64,000 nucleotides of DNA from CAVXHQ01 sp963761735 (lineage in GTDB: Bacteria > Pseudomonadota > Alphaproteobacteria > Rhodobacterales > Rhodobacteraceae): positions 248,001 to 312,000 of the forward strand of contig CAVXHQ010000003.1 in the NCBI GenBank assembly GCA_963761735.1, given 5' to 3'. This document shows, piece after piece, positions 45,356 to 53,863 of this stretch. Each line of letters begins with the position of its first letter. The stretch's first letter is position 1. The notes beneath the pieces were generated by a model. That model did no database searches. It worked only from the letters and a program-made list of their open reading frames with translations, and had not been told where the DNA came from. A program made the translations under genes and the position numbers.

Positions 45356-46555
45356 ATGCCACATGACGCCGCCCCAGACACCGCAGATAGCGGCAAGCTG
45401 GTCATCCGCAATATCGGGATGATCCTGTCCGGCAAGCTCGAAGAGCCGATCATCGATGCCGATTGCCTGATCGCGGTGAACGGCAAGATCACCGCCTGGG
45501 GGCGCGCGGCAGACCTCGACTGCGAAGGCGTCACGACGGTCGTGGACGCGGGCGGCGTGACGCTGGCGCCGGGTCTGATCGACAGCCACGTCCACCCGGT
45601 CGTGGGCGATTACACGCCGCGGCAGAACCAGCTGAACTGGATCGATTCGACGCTGCACGGCGGCGTGACGACGTTGATTTCAGCGGGCGAGGTGCACATG
45701 CCGGGGCGGCCGAAGGATATCGTCGGCCTCAAGGCCATGGCGATCGCGGCACAGCGCTGGTACGAGAATTTCCGCCCCTCGGGCGTCAAGGTTCACGCGG
45801 GCGCGCCGGTGATCGAGCATGGCATGGTCGAGGAGGATTTCGCCGATCTGGCGAAGGCGGGTGTGACTCTGCTGGGCGAGGTCGGCCTCGGGACCGTCAA
45901 GGATGGCAAGACGGCCCGGCAGATGGTGGACTGGGCGCGCAAATACGGCATCCAGAGCACGATCCATACCGGCGGGCCGAGCATTCCCGGATCGGGGCTG
46001 ATCGACGCCGACATGGTTCTCGAGACCGGGACAGACGTGATCGGCCACATCAACGGCGGCCATACCGCCCTGCCCGACGACCAGATCCTGTGCATCTGCG
46101 AAGGCTGCACCGCTGGCCTCGAGATTGTGCACAACGGCAATGAACGCGCCGCCTTGCTGGCGCTGAACACCGCGCGCGAGCTGAAATGTCTGGACCGGGT
46201 GATCCTGGGCACCGACGGCCCGGCGGGATCGGGTGTGCAGCCGCTGGGGATCATGCGGATGGTGGCGATGCTCTCGAGCCTCGGGAACGTGCCTGCCGAA
46301 CAGGCCTTCTGTTTCGGAAACGGCAATACCGCGCGGCAACGCGAGCTGGATACCGGCCTGATCGAGATCGGCATGTGCGCCGATTTCGTCCTGATGGACC
46401 AGGCGCAGCACAGCCCCGGCAAGGATCTGCTGGCGTCGGTGCAGATGGGCAACCTGCCGGGCATCGGCATGACGATCATCGACGGGCGCGTCACCAGCGG
46501 CCGCAGCCGGAACACGCCACCCGCATCGCGGCTGCCGCAAGTGGTCCAGCGCTGA
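45356..46555 (+). CDS. Enamidase-like amidohydrolase
   Basis: 399 residues of the metal-dependent amidohydrolase superfamily. GVTLAPGLIDSHVHPVVGDY gives the first metal-binding HxH; GHINGGHTALPDD supplies later His; LGTDGPAGSGVQPLGIMRMV holds the catalytic Asp. Length and motifs resemble enamidase of nicotinate fermentation, which opens 1,4,5,6-tetrahydro-6-oxonicotinate to 2-formylglutarate and ammonia. Encoded divergently from the hydroxylase/reductase operon, which is the strongest support for this role. A different cyclic amide or enamide substrate is possible. Confidence 0.8.
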   Translation: MPHDAAPDTADSGKLVIRNIGMILSGKLEEPIIDADCLIAVNGKITAWGRAADLDCEGVTTVVDAGGVTLAPGLIDSHVHPVVGDYTPRQNQLNWIDSTLHGGVTTLISAGEVHMPGRPKDIVGLKAMAIAAQRWYENFRPSGVKVHAGAPVIEHGMVEEDFADLAKAGVTLLGEVGLGTVKDGKTARQMVDWARKYGIQSTIHTGGPSIPGSGLIDADMVLETGTDVIGHINGGHTALPDDQILCICEGCTAGLEIVHNGNERAALLALNTARELKCLDRVILGTDGPAGSGVQPLGIMRMVAMLSSLGNVPAEQAFCFGNGNTARQRELDTGLIEIGMCADFVLMDQAQHSPGKDLLASVQMGNLPGIGMTIIDGRVTSGRSRNTPPASRLPQVVQR

Positions 46556-46571
46556 CCGCCGCCCGGGGGAG

Positions 46572-46617
46572 CGAAGTTTTACAAAAACTTCGGCGTCGAA
46601 TTCTTTGAAAGAATTCG
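46572..46617 (+). repeat. 46-nt double-hairpin intergenic element, copy 3
   Basis: First hairpin 46572-46592 with perfect arms CGAAGTTTT and AAAACTTCG, spacer GCGT, then the constant palindrome at 46597-46617. It lies 16 bases after the amidohydrolase stop, again downstream of one gene and upstream of a co-directional one. Confidence 0.85.
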
Positions 46618-46698
46618 GTCCCGGCGGCGGCTGGCGCACACTTGCGCAGGGGCGCCCGGCTGCGGCACGATCCGCATGATAACCGCGCGAGGCCCGCC

Positions 46699-48216
46699 AT
46701 GACCGCCACCGAAACCGCCGCCCTGCCCGCCCGCATCACCATCGTCGGCGGCGGCACCGCGGGCTGGCTTGCGGCGCTGATGCTGAGCGATCTAGCGCGG
46801 CGCAAGAAGGCCGCCTGCGACATCACGGTCGTCGAATCCTCGGCCATCGGCACCATCGGTGTCGGCGAAGGCACAACGGCGGTTTTCCGCATCATGCTGC
46901 AGCATCTGGGCCTCGACGAGCGCACCTTTCTTGCCGCGACAGGCGCCACCATCAAATACGGCATCCGCCATCGCGACTGGCGCCGCATCGGCCACCACTA
47001 TGACGGCCCCATCGACGATCCCGCACAGGTCGCGGGGCCCGGCCTCGACCTGTACGCCATCGCGTCGGGGCGCGCGGTGGCCGAGGCGCATCTGTTTCAG
47101 GCGCTGATCGACCGCGCGGCAAGCCCCTTTGCCCGCCTGAACGGCCGCGATGTGCCTGCCGGGCCGTTTCACCACGCCTATCATTTCGATCAGGCCAGGG
47201 CCGGTGCATGGCTGCGCACGCAGGCGCGAACGGCCCGCGTGATCGACGCGCAGGTGACGCAGGTTGCCGTGGCGGATGGGGCCATCTCGGCGCTGACGCT
47301 GGACGACGGGCAACGGCTGACGGCGGATCTGTTCATCGACTGCACCGGGTTTCGCCGAGCCGTCATCGGCGCGCTCGGGCCCGAGTGGATCGGTTATGGC
47401 GATGTCCTGCCGGTCAACCGGGCGATGCCGTTCTGGCTGCCCCATGGGGGCGAAGATATCGCCCCCCTGACAGAGGCGCGCGCCCTTGGGAACGGCTGGA
47501 TGTGGTCGATCCCGACGCAGGAGCGGATGGGCTGCGGCTATGTCTATTCCGACGCGCACACCACGCCCGAGGCCGCTCGGGCCGAGGTCGAGGCGGCCCT
47601 CGGCCATCCGATCGAGCCGCGGCGCGACATCAGGATCGACGCGGGGCGCCTTGCGGCGCCGTGGCTTGGCAATTGCATCGCCCTCGGTCTTGCGTCCTCG
47701 TTCCTCGAACCGCTGGAGGCGACGTCGATCCACGGCACGATCACCCAGCTGATGCTTCTGTCGAACCTGCTGTCCGGGCCGGACCGCGACAAGGCGCCGG
47801 ATCGCTACAACGCCACACTTGCCCGTCAGATCGACGATTTCCGCGATTTCATCCGCCTGCACTACATGTCCGAACGGCGCGACACGGCGTTCTGGCGCGA
47901 CGTGGCGCACAGCCATCCGCAGGACCTGCGCGACAGAGTTGCGGCCTGGGCCAGACGCCCACCGGTGCCTGCGGATTTCACGCCGATGCCGCTCGGCCTG
48001 CCGCATATCGGACCAGAGCTTGCGACGCCGGTCCTCGACGGTCTTGGGCTGTTGCCACGCCGCGCAGCCAAGTCGCTGCTCGCCGCCAATCCCAAACGCC
48101 GGGCCGAGCTGCGCCGCACCCATGCGGCACTGGTGCGCGAGTACCGCGCCGCCGCCGCGCGCTGCATCCCGCACGGTGCGTTCCTGCGCGGCCTTGGCCG
48201 GGGCAGCGTCTCCTGA
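46699..48216 (+). CDS. Flavin-dependent halogenase, tryptophan halogenase family
   Basis: 505 residues. The N-terminal FAD fold is ITIVGGGTAGWLAALMLSDL; the halogenating Lys lies in GATIKYGIRHRDW near residue 95; the family motif WxWxIP is present as GWMWSIPTQERMGCGYVYS; SSFLEPLEATSIHGTITQLM is also typical. It would oxidise halide with FADH2 and O2 to halogenate an aromatic or indole-type substrate. No flavin reductase, peptide synthetase or other biosynthetic gene is adjacent, so it is an orphan, as is common in marine bacteria. Confidence 0.9.
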   Translation: MTATETAALPARITIVGGGTAGWLAALMLSDLARRKKAACDITVVESSAIGTIGVGEGTTAVFRIMLQHLGLDERTFLAATGATIKYGIRHRDWRRIGHHYDGPIDDPAQVAGPGLDLYAIASGRAVAEAHLFQALIDRAASPFARLNGRDVPAGPFHHAYHFDQARAGAWLRTQARTARVIDAQVTQVAVADGAISALTLDDGQRLTADLFIDCTGFRRAVIGALGPEWIGYGDVLPVNRAMPFWLPHGGEDIAPLTEARALGNGWMWSIPTQERMGCGYVYSDAHTTPEAARAEVEAALGHPIEPRRDIRIDAGRLAAPWLGNCIALGLASSFLEPLEATSIHGTITQLMLLSNLLSGPDRDKAPDRYNATLARQIDDFRDFIRLHYMSERRDTAFWRDVAHSHPQDLRDRVAAWARRPPVPADFTPMPLGLPHIGPELATPVLDGLGLLPRRAAKSLLAANPKRRAELRRTHAALVREYRAAAARCIPHGAFLRGLGRGSVS

Positions 48217-48250
48217 CGGCACAGCCGGGGCGGCGGGTGCGACAAGGCTT

Positions 48251-48862
48251 TCACATCCGCAACCGAACCGCGCCGCCCCGCATCTCGCCGGAGACCAGCA
48301 CGCCTTTTTCGCCCAGCGCCGGAAACTGGCCGCGCCAGTCGCGAAAGCGATCGTTGCTGACGATCCGGGCACCGGTGTCCAGTGCCCGGGCGATCAGCGC
48401 AGGGTCCGCCGGATCGCCCGCACCCACGACGACAACCTCGGCCAGGCCGTCCGGCAGCCTGCGCTGCATGGCGTCGGGCCCGTGAAAGGCGTCGAACAGC
48501 CGATAGCCGACATTGGCATCGAAAAAGACGACCGGCGCGAACCCCCGCGCGATCAGCGCGTCGAGCACCGCCGTCACCGTGCCAAGCATCGGGGTTTCCC
48601 GGTCCCAGTACATGACGTTCGATCCGTCGACCACGATGCGCTGGCGGGTATCCGGGACCGTTTCGGGGTCTGTCCGCCTGCCAAAAAGCCGGGCAACGCG
48701 GCGCCACAGCCACGCTACGGAAAACAGCCCCGCCGAGGCGACAAGAACCGTCATCGCAAAGACACCGAGGCCCACCACGACGCCGTCCCTGTCACCGGGC
48801 AAAAAGTGGGCCACGGCAGCAGCGACCAGCGTAAGGACGGCCAAGGGAGCGATTTGCAACAT
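48251..48862 (-). CDS. Membrane-anchored NYN/PIN-fold ribonuclease (Zc3h12a-like)
   Basis: 203 residues from the ATG at 48862. Two N-terminal membrane segments (PLAVLTLVAAAVAHFL and GVFAMTVLVASAGLFSVAWL), then a basic stretch and a nuclease domain: RIVVDGSNVMYWDRET, VVFFDANVGYRL, VVVVGAGDPADPALIARALD and IVSNDRFRDWRGQFP. The acidic residues of DGSN, the middle DANV and SNDRFRD fit the metal-binding set of NYN/RNase Zc3h12a domains. Probably a membrane-tethered RNase; target unknown. Confidence 0.8.
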   Translation of the reverse strand: MLQIAPLAVLTLVAAAVAHFLPGDRDGVVVGLGVFAMTVLVASAGLFSVAWLWRRVARLFGRRTDPETVPDTRQRIVVDGSNVMYWDRETPMLGTVTAVLDALIARGFAPVVFFDANVGYRLFDAFHGPDAMQRRLPDGLAEVVVVGAGDPADPALIARALDTGARIVSNDRFRDWRGQFPALGEKGVLVSGEMRGGAVRLRM

Positions 48863-48933
48863 CGGGTCGTCCCGCACGAGGTGTTTTGTGGTTTTGTCGC
48901 ACCGAAACCGCGGAATCCTCAACCCCGAACTGC

Positions 48934-48988
48934 ATCGCATTTCGGGCGTCACATTTCGGTATCGCATTTCGGGCATCGCATTTCGGGG
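48934..48988. repeat. Four short tandem repeats in a divergent intergenic region
   Basis: Imperfect 13-14 base units of the form ATCGCATTTCGGGC at 48934, 48948, 48961 and 48975. They lie between the leftward nuclease gene and the rightward YdcF gene. Too short and unspaced for CRISPR. Confidence 0.7.
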
Positions 48989-49039
48989 CGCCATCGGCGG
49001 GACAGTGGTATCACCGCCGGTTCGCTGTAGGATCGTGCC

Positions 49040-49582
49040 ATGAAAATCGCTCTCGTCCTCGGTGCCGCCGTCTGGCCGACCGGCCCTTCGCCCACGCTGA
49101 ACCGTCGCACCCGCCATGCCGCCGCACTGTTTCACGCGGGCGCGGTGACGCGGATCGTCGTTTGTGGCGGGCTGGGCCTGCATCCTCTGACCGAGGCCGA
49201 GGCGATGCACGCCATTCTGCGGCACGAGGGCGTGCCGGACGCGGCCATCGTCCGTGAGGCGCACTCCAGAACCACCGGCGAGAACCTGGCCTTTGCGAAA
49301 CCGCTTTTACCGCCCGACGTGCGCACCATCGTGATCGTCACGGACAGGTATCACGCGCTGCGCAGCCGTCTTGTCGCGCGCAGGCTGGGGCTGACGGCGA
49401 CGACGTCCTGCCCGACCGCGCCGCCGCTGACGTGGCGCGGCGTCCGGCAGTGGCTGCGCGAAGGACCGGCCTTGTTGGTCTATGCCCTGACCAGGCGGGC
49501 CACGCCCCGCGCGCATCCGTGCAATACCTCCGGATCGGCCGCCGCACGCATGCCGCCCGACGACAGTTCATCGCAGGGCTGA
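49040..49582 (+). CDS. YdcF family (DUF218) protein
   Basis: 180 residues. ALVLGAAVWPTGPSPTLNRR, RIVVCGGLGLHPLTEAEAMH, REAHSRTTGENLAFAKPLLP and VIVTDRYHALRSRLVARRLG are the DUF218 motifs (GGxG, TxEN, SxxYHxxR-like). Family members include SanA/ElyC, linked to envelope polysaccharide metabolism. Most relatives have an N-terminal membrane anchor; this one has none obvious. The C-terminus from about residue 150 is low complexity. Confidence 0.8.
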   Translation: MKIALVLGAAVWPTGPSPTLNRRTRHAAALFHAGAVTRIVVCGGLGLHPLTEAEAMHAILRHEGVPDAAIVREAHSRTTGENLAFAKPLLPPDVRTIVIVTDRYHALRSRLVARRLGLTATTSCPTAPPLTWRGVRQWLREGPALLVYALTRRATPRAHPCNTSGSAAARMPPDDSSSQG

Positions 49583-49683
49583 CCGGTCCTCGAACAAGCA
49601 TCTGCGGGTCGACAGGTTGTGGATTAACGAAACATTAACCTCGATCGTCTCATGCTCGGCAGTCCGACTTGCGCGAGACCGAA

Positions 49684-50340
49684 ATGTTCAGATTTGCCGC
49701 CCTGTGGTTCTTGTCCGCCGCGGCTGCCCATGCCGGCGCATGGCCGCGCGAAGAAGGCGGGGTCTTCAGCTCGTTCGGCGGCAACGTCGCGCTGTTCGGC
49801 GCGGCGGCGCGGCCGGTGTATTACGACCCGACGGTCTATCTGGAATACGGGCTGACCGAGCGGCTGACCCTCGGTCTCGACGGCTATACCGCCGACCGTG
49901 GAGATGCCGGCAGCATGCTGGTCTTTGCGCGATACGCCCTCGACGACGGATCGGGGACGCACCGGTTCGCCACGAGCCTTGGCATCGGGTACACACTTTT
50001 GCCGACCGGTTCCCTCGATGAGACGGTACGCATCGGCCTGCACTGGGGTCGCGGCCTCGAGGACGGGTGGCTCGCTGTCGATGCGACGGCAACGGTCCTG
50101 CGGGACAACGACACACAGATCAAGATCGACAGCACCTGGGGCCAGGCACTTAACGAGCGGTTCACAAGTGTGCTGAATGTCGAGGCCGGTCTGGGCCTGA
50201 GCGGTGATTTCTACGCCAAGGTAACCCCGTCGATTGTCTTCGAGGTCTCGCCGGTGATCTCGGTACGCGCGGGATTTGTACAGGCCCTGACCGGGGACCG
50301 GGGCGGCGGTCTATTGCTTCAGGCATGGGTGGAGTTCTGA
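49684..50340 (+). CDS. Outer-membrane beta-barrel-like protein, unknown function
   Basis: 218 residues. MFRFAALWFLSAAAAHAGAW is a signal peptide. The mature protein alternates polar and hydrophobic residues with aromatic ends (YLEYGLTERLTLGLDGYTAD, RFATSLGIGYTLLPTG) and ends in WVEF, the terminal Phe expected of outer-membrane proteins. The stop TGA (50338-50340) coincides with the first bases of an IS3-type end relic, so the original C-terminus may have been altered. Confidence 0.7.
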   Translation: MFRFAALWFLSAAAAHAGAWPREEGGVFSSFGGNVALFGAAARPVYYDPTVYLEYGLTERLTLGLDGYTADRGDAGSMLVFARYALDDGSGTHRFATSLGIGYTLLPTGSLDETVRIGLHWGRGLEDGWLAVDATATVLRDNDTQIKIDSTWGQALNERFTSVLNVEAGLGLSGDFYAKVTPSIVFEVSPVISVRAGFVQALTGDRGGGLLLQAWVEF

Positions 50341-50530
50341 GGTGCCCTTGGCGGGATAGCAGGTTGTCTGGTAATTCCGGAATAAAGGAGCGACGAAAAC
50401 GGCCAACGGGGTTTCGGTTTGCCGATGAGTTGAAACAGACATTGCGGCGCAGATCGTGAAGCGCGGATACGCGGTCGGCGAGGTGGCAAGGCGGCTGAGG
50501 GCTCGCACGAAATGCCCGAGATGGGATCAG
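50338..50530 (+). mobile_element. Degenerate IS3-type end and orfA fragment
   Basis: Starts TGAGGTGCCC, like the element end at 60219. It continues with a similar leader (GGTAATTCCGGAATAAAGGAG versus the 60219 copy) and a decayed reading frame with GVRFADEL-like, GYAVGEVARRL and RTK residues that match orfA MNKGIRFTDEFKQDAVAQVV and GYAVSEVAERLGISTK. Indels disrupt the frame; no transposase remains. Confidence 0.7.
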
Positions 50531-51015
50531 CGGGTGCGGCGTGCGTTGCACGCCACAAAACGGGATGTTCGCTTTCAGGGTCTTTTAGCAGCGTGATTGC
50601 ATGCTAAATTCGACACCGTCCGAGCCGTATTTTCCGAGGTGCCACGGCGCGCCACATGTCAACGACTGACCCGTCCTGACATGGCTATTTCAACAATCGC
50701 AATGGTTTGGGGGGCACCCAAGGAACAGGATCCGCGCCCGGCTCATGGCAACTGTCGAAAGCAATGAAGGTGAGGGGCCAGCGCCATTTGGTCGGGTGCA
50801 GAACGAACCGGGCGGGTTCGCGCGGATCATGACGGAGCTTGCTGTTCGGACGTCCGACGATACGGCGATTTGTATCCTCTGTCGGGAGATCACCGCGCGA
50901 TGCCCTGCCAGTCAGCTGTAACTGTATGTTTATGCGGGGACAGGTGAGAAGTCGTCATGCCGGGCATCGACCAAGTTGACATCGACAGACCTTTGCGGCT
51001 TAACCCACCGGGCGT
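50531..51015. other. Non-coding stretch before tRNA-Arg
   Basis: About 485 bases with no frame that I can support as a gene. A GGGGGGCACCC string near 50710 resembles IS3-type termini and may be another relic. The tRNA promoter should lie at its right edge. Confidence 0.4.
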
Positions 51016-51092
51016 GCCCGCGTAATTCAACTGGATAGAATATCCGACTTCTAATCGGACTGTTGGGGGTTCGAGTCCTCCCGCGGGCGCCA
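51016..51092 (+). tRNA. tRNA-Arg (anticodon UCU)
   Basis: 77-nt cloverleaf: acceptor GCCCGCG pairs with CGCGGGC, D stem ATTC/GAAT, anticodon stem TCCGA/TCGGA with loop CTTCTAA (anticodon TCT), T stem GGGGG/CCTCC with TTCGAGT loop, discriminator G and encoded CCA. It lies only about 18 bases from the first repeat of the adjacent transposon end, a typical integration target. Confidence 0.93.
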
Positions 51093-51109
51093 TTGGAAAC
51101 GCGAGTTGT

Positions 51110-51166
51110 TGCCAACGAGGCATAAGGATGCACGTTTTCGCGTTTTTATGCACACCCCCTGTCAAG
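51110..51166 (+). repeat. Left-end repeat of the tRNA-adjacent transposon
   Basis: Contains GGCATAAGGATGCAC (51119-51133) and a half copy ATGCACAC at 51148-51155, followed by CCCCTGTCAAG. The 24-mer 51110-51133 matches the reverse complement of 59215-59238 at 21 of 24 positions (inverted ends). The 48-mer 51119-51166 closely matches 59250-59297 in direct orientation. Confidence 0.7.
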
Positions 51167-51277
51167 CGAAATCTTCGCTACATCCACATGAGACTCATAA
51201 GCCATTGTTAAAAGTAGTGTAATCTAATGTCCGTTGCTGGATGCTCGCCAAGAGCACTTATGGACAGAAAAAAAGGC

Positions 51278-52274
51278 CTACTGGCTTACATGTCGGAGCA
51301 ACACCGGCTCAACCACTTCTCGCAACCATATCGCGCCAAAGTCCAACCCGCCCGGGGCGAAAGGACTGCATCCAGCAGCACGCAGAATAGCCTGGAAGGT
51401 ATTGGGGTGAAGTTCAAAGATAGCTTCGATGGTTGCGGCTGTTACAAATTTTTGGTGAAAAGCTTCGATGTCGGCCTCCGAGACTTGCCATTGTGTCCGA
51501 TGCGTTTTGGGATTGTTGATCGCAAAGGCAGGGGTATGGCCGTTCGCTACAAGTGCCTCGAACCTTCCACGATCCCGAAGGCCAACGGATCGGCCAAAGG
51601 CGGCAGCGGACATTGCGCCGGGTAGGAGCGCCTTTGGTGTCTTAATCTGATGCGTCAGATTGTCCGCCCAGTTCAAAAGCTCCGGAATATGGACTTCGAA
51701 AGCATGATAGCCATTGTTCCCTTCTCGCTGGCCCAGCTTTAGATGCCCGTCTTGGACTGCACCGATGATTTCACCGATGGAGGTATCCGCGCGCCCACTG
51801 GCCAGTTGGATGGTCTCCCAATTCTTATCCTGCGCACCCAAAGGCTCAGCCATCTCAGACAACCGGGATACGAGCTCAATGCCATCCTCGATACGCCAAG
51901 GCGATTTGACTTTTGGCAGCTTTGTTCTTGGTGTGACAAGGCCCTCTGACGCCAGCTTATCTAACTCGGTTTTGGTCGCCCCCATGGCCTGTAGCATTGC
52001 GTTGGGACCGACCAGTGTAGGAATCTCGCGAAGCAGGTCTGCAAACTTTCTGGCATCGAAGGTCTTTCGGCTATGCGGTCTTCGGTCATCAGCTGGAAAT
52101 GCATGGGCCTCGATCAGGAATTGATCGAGCAGCGCGGCACCGACCCCTGACTCCAAAGCGGCAGAGGTGACAGAATGCAGCCGCCGCTGAGGCACTTCTT
52201 CTCCGAGCAGAACGGTCCCTGCGGAAATGGGCCAGATATCCAGAATGCAATCGCGCAGAAGCGATCTGAAGGGA
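51278..52274 (-). pseudogene. tniQ: TniQ, C-terminal segment
   Basis: The last 332 codons of a TniQ-like protein: FRSLLRDCILDIWPISAGTV, EVPQRRLHSVTSAALESGVG, LVGPNAMLQAMGATKTELDK and several predicted helix-turn-helix-like stretches up to LRHVSQ. This region corresponds to the large DNA-binding part found in TnsD-type TniQ proteins that recognise a fixed target. The segment is separated from the middle segment by IS66 at 52275-52282, where the duplicated 8 bases allow the frame to continue exactly (ENAFS joins PFRSLL). Confidence 0.75.
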
Positions 52275-52304
52275 GAAAAGGCGTAAGCGTCCGGCCTGAC
52301 CGCT

Positions 52305-53804
52305 CTACTCCGCCATTTTCCACGGTAGGAAGTCATCGACGCGGGTGATCTTGTAGTCCGGGATGCGAGCGAGCGTGTCTGCGAGCCAGGCCTGCGGGTC
52401 GACGCCGTTCAGCTTGGCGGTTTCGATCAGGGTGTAGGCGATGGCGGCGGCGCGGCCGCCGGTCAGTGATCCGACGAAGAGATAATTCTTCCTGCCGATC
52501 GCGACGGATCGCATCGCACGCTCGGCCGTGTTGTTATCCAGTTCCAGGACACCGTGATCGAGATACGGCTGGAGCCGCTTCATGCGGGTCAGGGCATAGC
52601 GGATCGCCGCGGCCAATGGCGACTTGCCGGAAATGGATGGCAGCTGGAGGTGCAGCCAGACCTCAAGATCATCGAAGATGGGCTTCGCTTTCGCCTGCCT
52701 GATCTCGACCCGCCTGTCCGGCGGTGATCCCCGCGCCTCTTTCTCGACTGCGTAGAGGTAGGCGATGCGTTTGATCGCCTCGTCGGCGATGGCCGAGCCC
52801 TGCGCCCGATGGACATCGACGAACTTGCGCCTGACATGGGCCATGCAAGCGACCTCGCGGATGTCGCCGGACCCGTAGAGGTCCTCGAACCCGGCGTATC
52901 CATCCGCATGCATCCAGCCGCGATATCCTGACAGGTGATCCTTTGGGTGCTGGCCCTTCCGGTCGGGCGAGAAGCGATACCAGCTGGCGGGCGCGGCATC
53001 CCCGCCCCAGGGCCGTTCGTCTCGCCCATAGGCCCAGAGCCGCGCTGTCGCGGTTTTTCCCATGCCGGGCGCCAGCATCTTCACCGGCGTGTCGTCTGCG
53101 AAGATGGCTTCGCCCGACAGCACATGTCGTCCGATGGCGTCGGCCAGCGGTTCAAGCAGCGCCGTCGACTTGCCGACCCAGTCGGCCAACGTCGAGCGGT
53201 CCAGGTCCAGCCCGTCGCGCTCGAAGATCTGGCTTTGACGATAGAGCGGCAAGTGGTCGGCGTATTTGGAGACCAGCACATGCGCCAGCAGACCTGGCCC
53301 GGGGCGCCCGCGCTCGATGGGGCGCGACGGCATGGGCGCTTGCGTGAAGGCCTCGCAGCCGGAACACGCAAAGCGCGGCCGCACGATGCGGTTCACGATG
53401 AACCGGCCGGGCACATACTCCAGCTCCTCGGTCACATCCTCGCCCAGACGGCGCAGTCGACCGCCGCACTTGGCGCAATCATCGCCGCCGGTCGTCAACT
53501 CGACTTCCATCCGCGGGATGTGATCCGGGATCGGACGGCGCTTCGGCTTGTCCTTCGGCTCCTCATCGGGAAGCCGCAGCTTGGCCGTCATCTTGGCGAT
53601 CGAGATCTCGCTGGCTTCCAGTGCCAGCTGAAGCTGCTCGATAATCTCCGATGAGGCGCCGAACCGAGAGTTGCGGTGCCCGGCCAGCTGATGGCGCAGC
53701 TTCTCGATGAGCATCGCCTGCGACTTCACTTCGGCCAGCAAAAGGGCCGTGAAGCGGCGTAGTTCATCGGGATCTTCCGGCAGGGATTGGGCCACGTCAA
53801 GCAT
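52305..53804 (-). CDS. tnpC: IS66 transposase TnpC
   Basis: 499 residues, full length. N-terminal leucine-rich region (RFTALLLAEVKSQAMLIEKL), zinc-binding CAKCGGRLRRLGEDVTEELE, then the DDE domain: DDTPVKMLAPGMGKT, GWMHADGYAGFEDLYGSG, VACMAHVRRKFVDVHRAQG and ELDNNTAERAMRSVAIGRKN. The C-terminus is the IS66_C region (TAKLNGVDPQAWLADTLARI). Nothing is missing, so the element may still be active. Confidence 0.95.
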   Translation of the reverse strand: MLDVAQSLPEDPDELRRFTALLLAEVKSQAMLIEKLRHQLAGHRNSRFGASSEIIEQLQLALEASEISIAKMTAKLRLPDEEPKDKPKRRPIPDHIPRMEVELTTGGDDCAKCGGRLRRLGEDVTEELEYVPGRFIVNRIVRPRFACSGCEAFTQAPMPSRPIERGRPGPGLLAHVLVSKYADHLPLYRQSQIFERDGLDLDRSTLADWVGKSTALLEPLADAIGRHVLSGEAIFADDTPVKMLAPGMGKTATARLWAYGRDERPWGGDAAPASWYRFSPDRKGQHPKDHLSGYRGWMHADGYAGFEDLYGSGDIREVACMAHVRRKFVDVHRAQGSAIADEAIKRIAYLYAVEKEARGSPPDRRVEIRQAKAKPIFDDLEVWLHLQLPSISGKSPLAAAIRYALTRMKRLQPYLDHGVLELDNNTAERAMRSVAIGRKNYLFVGSLTGGRAAAIAYTLIETAKLNGVDPQAWLADTLARIPDYKITRVDDFLPWKMAE

Positions 53805-53863
53805 GCCAAACTATAGCAAAACATGGCTGCGGCGGGAATCCTGAATGCCCTCGACAGGGCAAT

